64,000 nucleotides of DNA from positions 558,501-622,500 of the forward strand of contig NZ_AP026683.1 in NCBI RefSeq assembly GCF_025997995.1. Reading direction: 5' to 3'. Position 1 is the stretch's first letter; every line of letters begins with the position of its first letter. A model generated the notes under the pieces. It was not told where the DNA came from. It made no database searches and worked only from the letters and a program-made list of their open reading frames with translations. Positions 9,634 to 18,018 of this stretch are shown in pieces. The stretch is from Sediminibacterium sp. TEGAF015 (GTDB lineage Bacteria > Bacteroidota > Bacteroidia > Chitinophagales > Chitinophagaceae). A program made the position numbers and the translations under genes.

Positions 9634-10650
9634 TTAAAGGGATTCAATCTCCCTAATTGTTTGCTTTACCATGCTTTCGGAAATGTCTAAATGGGTAACA
9701 ATTCTTACCTGTGTAGGACTCATGGCAATGGCTAAAATTCCTTTTGAAGCCAATACTTCTACTAGTGATTTAGGGGTAAATCTGCCCTTTACTTCAAATA
9801 AGATAATATTTGTTTCCACTGGAGGAATCATGCCCACAAAATCTTTTTTCTGCAAGGCATCTACAAGTAAAGCGGCATGATGATGGTCCTGTTCCAGGCG
9901 TTCTACATGGTGCTTCAGTGCATATAATGCACCAGCTGCTAAATAACCTGCCTGACGCATGCCTCCACCCATGGCTTTTCTGATTCTGCGGGCTTTTTTA
10001 ATGAAATCACGATTACCTAATAAAACACTGCCAACGGGTGCCCCCAAACCTTTACTTAGGCAAACAGAAACAGAATCGAATACCCGGCCATATTGTTCAG
10101 GCTTTTCTTTTTTGGCAACAATGGCATTAAAAACGCGGGCACCATCTAAATGCAGACTTAAATTATTATTGATGCAAACCTCTTTAATTAATTGAATATC
10201 ATCGAAATTGTAGCAAGTTCCACCGCCTCTGTTGGCTGTGTTTTCCAAACTAACCAAACGGCTTAACGGACGGTGTACGTCTTCCTTATTGTTGATGGAT
10301 GCTGCTACCTGAGCGGCTGTAATCCTCCCGAAATTGCCAGGAATTAGTTGCACTGATGCCCCAGAATTAGAGGCAATTCCACCTCCCTCATACAGGTAAA
10401 CATGGGAGAGGGCTTCGCAGATAACTTCATCTCCCGGCTGTGTATGGCATTTAATGGCAATCTGATTGGTCATAGTACCGCTGGGGCAGAACAAGCCAGC
10501 TTCCATAGTAAACATGTCTGCGCATAAACGCTCCAATTCATTGATAGTAGGGTCTTCTCCAAATACATCGTCGCCCACAACGGCTTCTTGCATGGCTTTC
10601 AACATTGCAGCTGTAGGCCTAGTAACCGTATCCGATCTGAAATCAATCAT
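9634..10650 (-). CDS. ltaE: low-specificity L-threonine aldolase
   Basis: The 338-residue PLP enzyme cleaves L-threonine/allo-threonine to glycine and acetaldehyde. The fold-type I beta-eliminating lyase signature is clear: '[13 protein letters not shown]' at the N-terminus, '[15 protein letters not shown]', '[17 protein letters not shown]', '[10 protein letters not shown]' (Asp contacts PLP) and '[16 protein letters not shown]', where the Lys forms the Schiff base. An upstream in-frame start at 10749 would add 33 basic residues unlike the family. The ATG at 10650 gives the canonical N-terminus and was preferred. The gene is transcribed away from rpoD. Confidence 0.92.
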   Translation of the reverse strand: MIDFRSDTVTRPTAAMLKAMQEAVVGDDVFGEDPTINELERLCADMFTMEAGLFCPSGTMTNQIAIKCHTQPGDEVICEALSHVYLYEGGGIASNSGASVQLIPGNFGRITAAQVAASINNKEDVHRPLSRLVSLENTANRGGGTCYNFDDIQLIKEVCINNNLSLHLDGARVFNAIVAKKEKPEQYGRVFDSVSVCLSKGLGAPVGSVLLGNRDFIKKARRIRKAMGGGMRQAGYLAAGALYALKHHVERLEQDHHHAALLVDALQKKDFVGMIPPVETNIILFEVKGRFTPKSLVEVLASKGILAIAMSPTQVRIVTHLDISESMVKQTIREIESL

Positions 10651-10738
10651 ATATCCTGCTTTTTTACAAATAAGCTTGATTTTGATGGAATTACCAAGTT
10701 TTTTTGCGGGTTTAAGCCCGAAATTCATAGTAAAATTG

Positions 10739-10746
10739 TACCTTTG
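10739..10746 (+). promoter_or_regulatory. candidate -7 box for rpoD
   Basis: TACCTTTG on the plus strand is a full match to TAnnTTTG. It would start a transcript with a leader of roughly 90 bases before the rpoD ATG at 10841. No convincing -33 TTTG lies at the expected distance. Confidence 0.35.
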
Positions 10747-10840
10747 CATTTACCGTAATTTTTGGAGAATTATACCGTTTTGATTTTTGTTATAACAAAT
10801 CCGGTATTCTGCTCGTTATATAATAAAGCAACAGTACAAC

Positions 10841-11698
10841 ATGAGGCAACTCAAGATCGCAACCCAGATTACCAACAGAGATTCGCAAGCAGTAGAGAAG
10901 TATTTACAAGAGATTTCAAAAATTCCAATGATCAACCCCGAAGAGGAAACTACTTTGGCGCAGAAAATTAAAATGGGAGATCAGAGAGCGTTGGATAAAT
11001 TGGTGCAAGCCAACTTACGTTTCGTTGTATCCGTTGCTAAGCAATACCAGCACCAAGGTTTGTCTTTAAGTGATTTGATCAATGAAGGAAACTTAGGTTT
11101 GATTAAAGCCGCGCAAAGATTTGATGAAACCAAAGGTTTCAAATTCATCTCTTATGCGGTATGGTGGATTCGTCAGTCAATCCTACAGGCTTTGGCAGAA
11201 CAAGGTCGTTTAGTGCGTTTACCTCAGAATAAGATTGGTACCTACAACAAAGCCAATAAAGCTTATATGGCTTTTGAGCAAGAACACGAGCGCGAACCTT
11301 CTACTGAAGAACTGGCTGAGATTCTTGAAATGAGCGAAACTGAAATCAATAATATTTTCCAGAGCAATACCCGTCACACTTCATTGGATGCACCTGTTCA
11401 TGAAGCAGAAGATGTTGCTATGGGTGATTTGCTGGAAGGTTCGGATGATACTGACGAAGACGTTATGAAAGATTCATTGCGTGAAGAAATTCGTCGTGTG
11501 TTAAAATCATTAAGTCCAAGAGAAGCAGAAATTGTTAATGCTTATTTTGGTCTGGATGGTGAAAATGGAGTAACCATTGAACAAATCGGAATGAAGTACG
11601 ATTTAACAAAAGAAAGAATCAGACAAATTAAGGAACGTGCAATCAAGCGCTTACAAAAAGCGAGATACAGCAACGCCTTAAAAGCATATTTGGGTTAA
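10841..11698 (+). CDS. rpoD: primary RNA polymerase sigma factor RpoD/SigA
   Basis: The 285-residue protein is the short primary sigma factor typical of Bacteroidota. It lacks the long acidic region 1.1 and non-conserved insert of proteobacterial sigma-70. Region 1.2 is seen at 'AVEKYLQEISKIPMINPEEE', region 2 at 'ANLRFVVSVAKQYQHQGLSLSDLINEGNLGL' and 'FISYAVWWIRQSIL' (promoter melting and -7 recognition), region 3 from about residue 130, and the region 4 helix-turn-helix at 'GVTIEQIGMKYDLTKERIRQIKERAIKRL' near the C-terminus. It is monocistronic, with a hairpin and a strong terminator directly downstream. This factor recognises the TAnnTTTG/TTTG promoters noted elsewhere in the window. Confidence 0.97.
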   Translation: MRQLKIATQITNRDSQAVEKYLQEISKIPMINPEEETTLAQKIKMGDQRALDKLVQANLRFVVSVAKQYQHQGLSLSDLINEGNLGLIKAAQRFDETKGFKFISYAVWWIRQSILQALAEQGRLVRLPQNKIGTYNKANKAYMAFEQEHEREPSTEELAEILEMSETEINNIFQSNTRHTSLDAPVHEAEDVAMGDLLEGSDDTDEDVMKDSLREEIRRVLKSLSPREAEIVNAYFGLDGENGVTIEQIGMKYDLTKERIRQIKERAIKRLQKARYSNALKAYLG

Positions 11699-11705
11699 TA
11701 ATACC

Positions 11706-11731
11706 GCTTCAGGCAGTGGATAGCCTGAAGC
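11706..11731 (+). terminator. hairpin directly after rpoD
   Basis: GCTTCAGGC and GCCTGAAGC form a perfect 9-bp stem around an 8-base loop. It starts 8 bases after the rpoD stop. There is no long T-run, so it may be an mRNA 3'-end stabiliser or the first half of a tandem termination region. Confidence 0.55.
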
Positions 11732-11741
11732 TATTTCTTAC

Positions 11742-11778
11742 AAAGAGCGCTCCAGATACTGGGGCGCTCTTTATTTTT
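11742..11778 (+). terminator. rho-independent terminator of rpoD
   Basis: AAAGAGCGC and GCGCTCTTT form the main stem, extended inward by CC/GG pairs around a short loop, and are followed by a T-rich run (TTTATTTTT). The position, 43 bases after the rpoD stop and before the next promoter region, fits termination of rpoD. Confidence 0.85.
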
Positions 11779-11841
11779 CCCAAGTTCTCTCTTTATTTGA
11801 GTGAATCTTACCCATTTGTGTATATAATATTCTATTTCATT

Positions 11842-11876
11842 TTAATCTATTTTAGTGCTTATTAATCTATTTTAGT
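11842..11876 (+). repeat. two direct 15-bp repeats upstream of the DUF4249 gene
   Basis: TTAATCTATTTTAGT occurs at 11842-11856 and again at 11862-11876, exactly 20 bases apart. The second copy ends 19 bases before the ATG at 11896. Each copy contains TATTTTAG, close to the -7 consensus. They could be a two-site operator on one helix face or a duplicated promoter element. Confidence 0.6.
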
Positions 11877-11895
11877 AATCAAGTGTTATAAATGC

Positions 11896-12774
11896 ATGAA
11901 AAGAGCTTATCTGGTGTTGTGGTGTGTGCTGGCTTTGGTTTCCTGTGAAAAGGATATCCAGATTGCGCCAACTGATAATCAACCTAGGTTGGTAGTGGAT
12001 GCTGAGATTGAAAATGGAAGACCACCGATTGTCGTTTTATCCAGCTCGCTCAATTATTTCTCAACCATTGATACAGCAGCCCTTTTTGCTTCTTACATAC
12101 AAAATGCAACTGTTCAGTTAAGCGATGGAACCAGGAGTATTAACCTGGTGAAAAATGAAATTAGGACAACTGGCGGCGCAAGGCTGGTTTTTTATACAAG
12201 TCCCGTTAATAATATGATGTTAGGAGAAACGGGCAAATCCTATCAGTTGAACATACAGCACAATGGACTGGAATATAAGTCTGGCACCACTATCCCCAAT
12301 ATTACTAAAACCATTGACAGCTTATGGTCTGATAAAGTTCCCAATCGCCCTGCCAACGATAGTTTCAGAGTGTTAAAAGGCATTATTTCTGATCCCCCCG
12401 GCCTGGGAAATTATATCCGCTATTTTACCCGAGTAAATAGTCAGCCTTTTTATCCGGGTTTTAACAGTGTATTTGACGACGATATCATTGATGGCAAAAA
12501 ATATACGATTACGATTGATAGAGGGGTAAACAAAAATCTACCCTTTGAAAGGGAAAACTATGGATTTTTTAAACTGGGCGATACCGTTAATGTAAAGCTG
12601 ACCAATATTGATAAAGCCAGCTATGAATTCTGGAGAACCTGGGAATTTGCTTTTCAATCAATCGGCAATCCTTTTTCTTCTCCGGGAGTTGTAAAAGGGA
12701 ATATCAGCAATGGCGCATTGGGTGCTTTTTGTGGATATGGTTCTCAATACAAAACTTACATTTGCAAAGATTAA
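11896..12774 (+). CDS. DUF4249 family lipoprotein
   Basis: The 292-residue protein begins with a lipoprotein signal (MKRAYLVLWCVLALVSC, Cys17 as the likely lipidated residue) and the DUF4249 hallmark 'PRLVVDAEIENGRPPIVVLSSSLNYFS'. The rest is beta-rich. DUF4249 proteins are Bacteroidota envelope lipoproteins, often adjacent to TonB-dependent receptors, and have no known reaction. No receptor lies next to it here. The trxB gene starts 9 bases downstream, so the two may share a transcript, although their functions look unrelated. Two 15-bp direct repeats sit just upstream and may regulate it. Confidence 0.8.
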   Translation: MKRAYLVLWCVLALVSCEKDIQIAPTDNQPRLVVDAEIENGRPPIVVLSSSLNYFSTIDTAALFASYIQNATVQLSDGTRSINLVKNEIRTTGGARLVFYTSPVNNMMLGETGKSYQLNIQHNGLEYKSGTTIPNITKTIDSLWSDKVPNRPANDSFRVLKGIISDPPGLGNYIRYFTRVNSQPFYPGFNSVFDDDIIDGKKYTITIDRGVNKNLPFERENYGFFKLGDTVNVKLTNIDKASYEFWRTWEFAFQSIGNPFSSPGVVKGNISNGALGAFCGYGSQYKTYICKD

Positions 12775-12783
12775 AAGACAAAT

Positions 12784-13728
12784 ATGGAACAATCAGCTAT
12801 AGAAAAAGTATCGGTTTTAATTATTGGTTCCGGACCTGCGGGTTACACTGCCGCGATTTACGCAGCCAGAGCCAACATGAAACCTGTTTTATACCAGGGA
12901 ATTCAGCCGGGTGGACAATTGACAATTACTACAGAAGTAGAAAATTATCCCGGATATCCTGAAGGTATTCAGGGACCTGAAATGATGGTTCATTTTGAAA
13001 AACAAGCCAGCAGAATGGGAGCAGATATTCGCTACGGATTGGCTACAAAAGTTGATTTCAGCGGAACTCCTCATAAAGTATGGATTGATGAGGAAAAGGA
13101 AATTCATGCTGATGCCGTAATTATTTGTACGGGAGCTTCAGCCAAGTGGCTGGGATTGCCAAGCGAAGAGCGTTTAAACGGTTACGGTGTAAGCGCATGT
13201 GCTGTTTGTGATGGGTTCTTCTTTAAAGGCAAAGATGTTGCTATAGTTGGTGCAGGAGATACTGCAGCTGAAGAAGCACTATATTTAAGCAAGCTTTGTA
13301 CAAAAGTACATATGATTGTAAGGAGAGATCAGATGAGAGCAAGCAAGATTATGCAGGATCGTGTGTTGAACGCTCCGAATATTCAGGTTCACTGGAATGC
13401 GGAAACAGATGAAATTCTGGGAGAAAAGAAAGTAGAAGCAGTTAGAATAAAAAACAATAAGGAAAATACAACACAGGAAATTTCTGTTAGCGCTTTCTTT
13501 GTGGCTATTGGTCATCAGCCCAATAGTGCTATTTTCAAAGACTATATTGATATGGATGAAACCGGATATATAACTACTGTTCCCGGTACTTCCAAAACGA
13601 ATGTGCCCGGTGTTTTTGCAGCTGGTGACGTACAAGATAAAAATTACCGTCAGGCAGTAACCGCTGCGGGTAGTGGATGTATGGCTGCATTAGATGCGGA
13701 AAGATATTTAACCTCTATAGGCCACTAA
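12784..13728 (+). CDS. trxB: thioredoxin-disulfide reductase
   Basis: The 314-residue flavoprotein transfers electrons from NADPH through FAD to thioredoxin in the cytoplasm. The FAD-binding GSGPAGY loop is at residues 15-21, the redox-active CAVC pair at Cys139/Cys142, and the NADPH-binding 'VAIVGAGDTAAEEAL' from about residue 152. The C-terminal FAD motif 'TNVPGVFAAGDVQDKNYRQ' is also present. Length and motif order are standard. The gene is tightly packed with folB (3 bases) and follows the DUF4249 lipoprotein by 9 bases. Confidence 0.96.
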   Translation: MEQSAIEKVSVLIIGSGPAGYTAAIYAARANMKPVLYQGIQPGGQLTITTEVENYPGYPEGIQGPEMMVHFEKQASRMGADIRYGLATKVDFSGTPHKVWIDEEKEIHADAVIICTGASAKWLGLPSEERLNGYGVSACAVCDGFFFKGKDVAIVGAGDTAAEEALYLSKLCTKVHMIVRRDQMRASKIMQDRVLNAPNIQVHWNAETDEILGEKKVEAVRIKNNKENTTQEISVSAFFVAIGHQPNSAIFKDYIDMDETGYITTVPGTSKTNVPGVFAAGDVQDKNYRQAVTAAGSGCMAALDAERYLTSIGH

Positions 13729-13731
13729 TTC

Positions 13732-14100
13732 ATGCCGAAAGCGAGCGTTCTTTTGAAAGACCTGCGTTTTTTTGCTTTTCATGGACTCTATGAAGGGGAA
13801 AAAATATTAGGTAATGATTTTCTTGTCAATCTGGAAATTGGATATACACCCGAACATTTTCCTGCCAGGGATATTAAAGATACCATCGATTATGCTGCTG
13901 TTTATCAACTAGTGAAAAACAGGATGAACATACCGACTCCTTTGCTGGAAACTTTAGTGGCTGATATAGCCCAAGAAATTTTGGCACAGTTTTCTCTATC
14001 CAATTATGTTATCATCACCATTGAAAAAATGCGCCCACCTGTACCTCAGTTTACCGGAAGTTTAGGTGTGTCTTTAACATTGAACAGAGAAAATTTATGA
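13732..14100 (+). CDS. folB: dihydroneopterin aldolase
   Basis: The 122-residue protein makes 6-hydroxymethyl-7,8-dihydropterin in folate synthesis. Family features are the N-terminal 'VLLKDLRFFAFHGLYEGEKILGNDF' with Gly-x-x-x-x-Glu, 'TIDYAAVYQLV' (the D-Y-x-x-V/I block) and 'LLETLVADIA' with its conserved Glu. The 'IEKMRPPVP' segment near the end carries the catalytic Lys. The start lies 3 bases after the trxB stop, and the stop overlaps the next ATG (ATGA at 14097-14100), so translation of the downstream TPR gene is probably coupled. Confidence 0.93.
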   Translation: MPKASVLLKDLRFFAFHGLYEGEKILGNDFLVNLEIGYTPEHFPARDIKDTIDYAAVYQLVKNRMNIPTPLLETLVADIAQEILAQFSLSNYVIITIEKMRPPVPQFTGSLGVSLTLNRENL

Positions 14101-14858
14101 GAACAAAGTTGTTATTGTTGACTGGTTTGCTGATAAGTATTTCCCATTGGGCTTCTTCTCAGGATATTGTTTTACTGACCAAAGAAGCAGAGAATTTTGA
14201 ACGTCAATTGAAAGAGCCTGAAGCATTGGCAAAATATAAGCAGATTCTTTTACAAGAGCCTGCTAATATTAAATACCTTGTAAGAGCAACAGAACTGGAA
14301 ATTGCCATCGGTAACAGAGAAAAAGATGCAAATAACAAACGGCTTTATTTTGAGTCTGCCCTTTCTTATGCAGAAAGAGCACTAAAGGCCGATTCCAATA
14401 GTGCAGATGCTCATTATGCAATGGCATCAGCATCTGGTAAGATGACAGACCTGGATATTGAAAATAAGAAAATAGTGGCGTATGTAAAAGCTGTGAAAGA
14501 CCATGCAGACAAAGCGCTGGTTGTTCAACCCAATCATGCAAGAGCCAATTATACGCTAGGAAAATGGCATTATGAAATGGTTACACTTTCAGGAATAAAG
14601 AAGGCTGCTGTTAAATTATTTTACGGGGGCTTGCCCAATGGTGATCTGGATAAAGCCATTTTATATATGGAAAAATGCCGTGCCCTGGAGCCTTATTTTG
14701 TTACCAACCAGTTGGATCTTGCCAAAGCTTATAAAGAGAACCGACAGCCTGCTAAAGCCATTGAAATATTGGAGCGCTTGGTTAAAATGCCTAATCGTAG
14801 TTTCAATGATATTGCGCTTAAGGCAGAGGGCGCCAAATTATTAGCATCATTACAATAA
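14097..14858 (+). CDS. secreted TPR-repeat protein
   Basis: The 253-residue protein has a signal peptide (MRTKLLLLTG... SHWASSQ), followed by helical repeats of tetratricopeptide type, for example 'ESALSYAERALKADSNSADAHYAMASA' and 'DHADKALVVQPNHARANYTLGKWHYEM', then 'KAIEILERLV'. The pattern resembles small periplasmic TPR proteins that act as scaffolds. No partner can be named. It overlaps folB by four bases and is followed after 6 bases by an acyl-CoA-binding protein, so the trxB-folB-TPR-ACBP genes are likely one operon. Confidence 0.75.
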   Translation: MRTKLLLLTGLLISISHWASSQDIVLLTKEAENFERQLKEPEALAKYKQILLQEPANIKYLVRATELEIAIGNREKDANNKRLYFESALSYAERALKADSNSADAHYAMASASGKMTDLDIENKKIVAYVKAVKDHADKALVVQPNHARANYTLGKWHYEMVTLSGIKKAAVKLFYGGLPNGDLDKAILYMEKCRALEPYFVTNQLDLAKAYKENRQPAKAIEILERLVKMPNRSFNDIALKAEGAKLLASLQ

Positions 14859-14864
14859 AACCAT

Positions 14865-15122
14865 ATGGACTTACAAACAATTTTTACTGAAGCTGTAGCC
14901 AACAGCAAAACCTTGGCTGAAAAACCCGATAATGAAACTTTATTGAAGCTGTACTCCTTATATAAGCAGGCTACAGAAGGAGATAACAATGAAGATGGTC
15001 CAGCTAATATGTTTGATTTCGTTGCTAAGTTTAAACACGAAGCCTGGGCAAAATTAAAGGGCATATCCAAAGAAGATGCAATGCAACAGTACGTTGATTT
15101 GGTGAATCAATTGAAAGGATAG
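14865..15122 (+). CDS. acyl-CoA-binding protein (ACBP family)
   Basis: The 85-residue protein has the size and pattern of eukaryotic-type ACBP: 'FTEAVANSKTLAEKPDNETLLKLYSLYKQATEGD', in which the 'LKLYSLYKQATxGD' helix and its Tyr/Lys residues bind the CoA head group. These are followed by the conserved 'KFKHEAWAKLKGISKEDAMQQYVDLV' helix with Trp and Lys. ACBPs buffer long-chain acyl-CoA in the cytoplasm. They are common in eukaryotes and patchily distributed in bacteria, including Bacteroidota. This copy is probably functional, as all signature positions are intact. It is the last gene of the trxB-folB run. Confidence 0.9.
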   Translation: MDLQTIFTEAVANSKTLAEKPDNETLLKLYSLYKQATEGDNNEDGPANMFDFVAKFKHEAWAKLKGISKEDAMQQYVDLVNQLKG

Positions 15123-15141
15123 TACTCAGAAAATTACGGTT

Positions 15142-15170
15142 GATCTTCTTTGTTAGATCTTGATTTTTTT
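15142..15170 (+). terminator. weak terminator after the ACBP gene
   Basis: GATCT (15142-15146) and AGATC (15155-15159) form a 5-bp stem with an 8-base loop, followed by TTGATTTTTTT. It overlaps the last codons of the convergent MATE gene. The stem is short, so confidence is limited. Confidence 0.4.
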
Positions 15171-16508
15171 CCATCGGTTACTCGAAATATACCAGAAGGA
15201 TGGAATAAACATTACTGACCAATAAAGCCATTCGCTTGCCCATCCCCATGTGATGGGCAAGTTCATTTTTTCCAGAACTATGTATACATACACTAGATAG
15301 AAAACAATCGTTGTAATTTCGGTGAATAAATTCATTTTTGAATTTCCTGTACCGGTGACTGCATTAACATAGATGGTTGCCGCCGACATTAAAATCATGG
15401 CAAGAGATACTACTCTTAATACTGGTATTCCTGCTTCAATAAAATCTTCTCCTTGTCCATAAATACTCAGAAATGCCCTAGGGAATAGGTTCAGAAAAAT
15501 AAATATGATGGTTGCAAATCCCATGCTCCATTTTAGTATCCGGTATATCAAAGGAATTACCTCCTCTTTTCTTCCCTGTCCAATTACATTACTTACCATC
15601 GTATTTGTTGTTGCAGCAAATGCCCAGGTAAAGCATCCAAAGAATCCGAAGAGATTTCGCATGGTATTGGAAACCGCCAGATCTCTGGCACCATGGTGTT
15701 CTATGAGGATGTAAAAATACTCCCAGCTCATAATGCTGATTACATGTTGTAAAATCAGGGGGTAAGATTGGTCAAGGATTAGTTTTATATAAGTAAACTG
15801 AAAAGGCACTTTTTTGAATAGGTTTATTTTCTGGCTCATGCCATTAAAACGTATGACCAGAAAAACGGCCAACAGACCGGCAGCTTCAGCAATGATGGAA
15901 GCATAAGCAGCCCCATTGAATCCTAAGGCTGGCATCCCTAATTTTCCATAAATAAGTCCATAATCAAACACAATATTTACTATTGCTTCTGTAGCGGTTC
16001 CTACTACCAATAGCTTACTTTGGTTAATACCAACCAATAAGGCATTTCGCATTTGATAGATATATAAAAGCGGCAAACCCCAGATTCGTATGGATAAAAA
16101 ATGAATGGCCATATTGATACCCTCTTCATCATGCAGGGACCACTTCAATACCATGGGGGCCACAAACCAGGTTGTCAGGATTCCAAAAAACGCAAAGAAC
16201 ATAGCTATCCTAACCCCATGCCAGAACAAACTGCCAATTTCGTCGATTCTGTTTTCTCCAGCTCTTCTTGAAATCAATGCCTGCAAGCCGTTATTTAGCC
16301 CGTTGCCAATTACAGCAAACATCAGATAATAAACACCCGTAATTCCCGCAATCCCCAATTCTTTTTGACCAAGACCACCCAGAAAAATATTATTAGTAAT
16401 AAAGTTGATCTGAGGAACAACAATAGAGGCAGAAATAGGAAGCGCAATCCTTAGAATGGCTTTATTCCCTGTATTTACCTGAAGATTTAAATTAGAATGA
16501 TTGCTCAT
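15153..16508 (-). CDS. MATE family efflux transporter
   Basis: The 451-residue protein has about twelve hydrophobic segments and MATE/NorM landmarks: 'LRIALPISASIVVPQINFITNNIFLGGLGQKELGIAGITGVYYL' (TM1-2) and 'NGLNNGLQALISRRAGE', the typical 'Q..vsr..G' stretch. The 'GFNGAAYASIIAEA' helix sits in the middle, and a second half repeats the topology. MATE proteins export cationic drugs or metabolites using a Na+ or H+ gradient. The substrate cannot be inferred. It is a single-gene unit, convergent with the ACBP operon and divergent from DUF3822. Confidence 0.88.
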   Translation of the reverse strand: MSNHSNLNLQVNTGNKAILRIALPISASIVVPQINFITNNIFLGGLGQKELGIAGITGVYYLMFAVIGNGLNNGLQALISRRAGENRIDEIGSLFWHGVRIAMFFAFFGILTTWFVAPMVLKWSLHDEEGINMAIHFLSIRIWGLPLLYIYQMRNALLVGINQSKLLVVGTATEAIVNIVFDYGLIYGKLGMPALGFNGAAYASIIAEAAGLLAVFLVIRFNGMSQKINLFKKVPFQFTYIKLILDQSYPLILQHVISIMSWEYFYILIEHHGARDLAVSNTMRNLFGFFGCFTWAFAATTNTMVSNVIGQGRKEEVIPLIYRILKWSMGFATIIFIFLNLFPRAFLSIYGQGEDFIEAGIPVLRVVSLAMILMSAATIYVNAVTGTGNSKMNLFTEITTIVFYLVYVYIVLEKMNLPITWGWASEWLYWSVMFIPSFWYISSNRWKKIKI

Positions 16509-16600
16509 GGCAGGTTGCGAAGTTAGTAAAATGAAAGCGCATAATTTCTTAGCACTGTCTTATTGCTTTTTTATATATTATTGCAGCGTAATTAAGTTGA

Positions 16601-17443
16601 ATGGCCAGGAAAAAAGCAGGATTTTATCAGAGTGACCCCATTAGCGGTTCCGCTTTTCAGCTCATCATAGAACTGGATGAACAGGAAATGCGATGCATGT
16701 CTAAGGCTTTGGATAGTGGAACAATCGTGGCATTTGAATACTTTAGTTTAGACAAAGACCAGACGGAGGACTGGAACGATATTTTCTATGAGATTAAGAC
16801 CATCTCAAAATTATTCAACCGTACTTACAAACAAGTAACCTGTTTTTTCTGCACACCTGAATCTATACTGGTTCCTGAAAAATTTTTAACAGCGACTTCT
16901 GCAGAAGATTATCTTAACCTGGTTTATGGTGAAAGCAGCCGTATGGAAGTGAAATATGAGAAATTAATAGCTACGCGTGCTTTCATTAATACCTACCGAA
17001 TTAAGAAGTCACTTGCTGAACTATTAACCAGACAGTTTATTATTTTTCAGACCTCTCATGTTTACACTTCATTGTTAAACGATGTAATGGAACGCAGAAA
17101 AGGAGAGAATCAGTTTGTTAAATTACAATTTTACAATGGGCATTTCATAATTGCCATTTTTAAAGAAGGAAATATTCAACTGATACAAACATTCAACTAC
17201 AAAATTGCAGAAGATGCTTTGTATTATATCTTAAGAACTGCGCAACAATTTAATATTGATACGTCTTTTGCCATCCTTGAGTTGGGAGGTATGATTGAAT
17301 TACACACTGAACTATACCAACAGCTTAAGAAAGTATACTTGAATATTGAAATTGATACAATCCATGCCAGTGGTGTTATGCAAGAAGTTCATAAAGAATA
17401 TCCTGCGCATTATTTTGCTCCGTTTTTTAAACTCGCTTTATGA
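16601..17443 (+). CDS. DUF3822 family protein
   Basis: The 280-residue soluble protein matches DUF3822, a Bacteroidota family that is commonly encoded immediately before rsmD, as here. It begins 'GSAFQLIIELDEQEM', continues through 'LFNRTYKQVTCFFCTPESILVPEKF', and has a second half with 'GHFIIAIFKEGNIQLIQTFNYKIAEDALYYI', which looks like an actin-like beta-sheet lobe. No catalytic residues are known. The stop codon overlaps the rsmD ATG by four bases (17440-17443), implying translational coupling and perhaps a role linked to ribosome modification. That role is inference from gene order. Confidence 0.8.
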   Translation: MARKKAGFYQSDPISGSAFQLIIELDEQEMRCMSKALDSGTIVAFEYFSLDKDQTEDWNDIFYEIKTISKLFNRTYKQVTCFFCTPESILVPEKFLTATSAEDYLNLVYGESSRMEVKYEKLIATRAFINTYRIKKSLAELLTRQFIIFQTSHVYTSLLNDVMERRKGENQFVKLQFYNGHFIIAIFKEGNIQLIQTFNYKIAEDALYYILRTAQQFNIDTSFAILELGGMIELHTELYQQLKKVYLNIEIDTIHASGVMQEVHKEYPAHYFAPFFKLAL

Positions 17444-17982
17444 GAATAATTTCCGGGAAATGGGGTGGGAGAAGAATCAATCCCCCGGCGAATATGCCAC
17501 ATACCAGACCCACTACCGACATTGCCAAAGAGGGACTTTTTAATATTTTACAAAACAGGATGAGTTTTGAGGGGATAGAAACCCTTGATTTATTTGGAGG
17601 TACTGGGTGTATCAGTTATGAATTAGCTTCACGAGGTGCGGAAAAATTGACAATTGTAGAAAAGGATCCTATGATGCATGCATTTATTGGAAAGAATGCT
17701 GCTATGTTGGGAGTTGAGAATCTACAATTGCTAAAAATGGATGTTTTTGCTTTTCTGCAATCCTGTAATAAACAGTTTGATTTTATTTTCGCTGGTCCTC
17801 CTTATGCTTTGGGGACAATAGATGAATTACCTAAAATTATTGTACAACAAAAAATGATTAGGCCCGGAGGCTTCTTTGTTCTGGAGCATACACCGCGAAA
17901 TGCTTATGAAAAATTTGAAGGCTTTTCTTTTGTCCGTAATTACGGGACCACGCTTTTTTCCTTTTTTGTTGCCTTAGAGTAA
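17440..17982 (+). CDS. rsmD: 16S rRNA guanine(966)-N2 methyltransferase RsmD-like
   Basis: The 180-residue protein has the RsmD layout: 'MRIISGKWGGRRINPPANMPHTRPTTDIAKEGLFNIL' at the N-terminus, the SAM-binding 'LDLFGGTGCISYELASRGAEKLTIVEKD' and the product-side catalytic motif IV. In motif IV the usual (D/N)PPY reads GPPY (FAGPPYALG, near residue 127). The base-flipping Asp/Asn is therefore replaced by Gly in this copy. The frame is intact and other motifs are normal, so this is not an obvious pseudogene. The substitution could be a lineage feature or alter activity. The gene overlaps DUF3822 by four bases. Confidence 0.88.
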   Translation: MRIISGKWGGRRINPPANMPHTRPTTDIAKEGLFNILQNRMSFEGIETLDLFGGTGCISYELASRGAEKLTIVEKDPMMHAFIGKNAAMLGVENLQLLKMDVFAFLQSCNKQFDFIFAGPPYALGTIDELPKIIVQQKMIRPGGFFVLEHTPRNAYEKFEGFSFVRNYGTTLFSFFVALE

Positions 17983-17999
17983 GAGATGATTAGCCTGTT

Positions 18000-18018
18000 A
18001 TTCAATTTTACATTGAAT
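18000..18018 (+). terminator. hairpin between convergent rsmD and DUF2490 genes
   Basis: ATTCAAT and ATTGAAT form a 7-bp stem around TTTAC. It touches the DUF2490 stop codon and lies 17 bases after rsmD. It is AT-rich with no clear T-run, so it is only a weak bidirectional terminator candidate. Confidence 0.35.

Noticed and set aside
10651-10749. N-terminal extension of threonine aldolase
   Set aside because: The 33 extra residues are basic and not part of the family; the ATG at 10650 starts at the conserved [10 protein letters not shown] sequence.
17440-17982. rsmD as a pseudogene
   Set aside because: Although the (D/N)PPY Asp is Gly, the frame is complete, and the SAM loop and gene order are normal.
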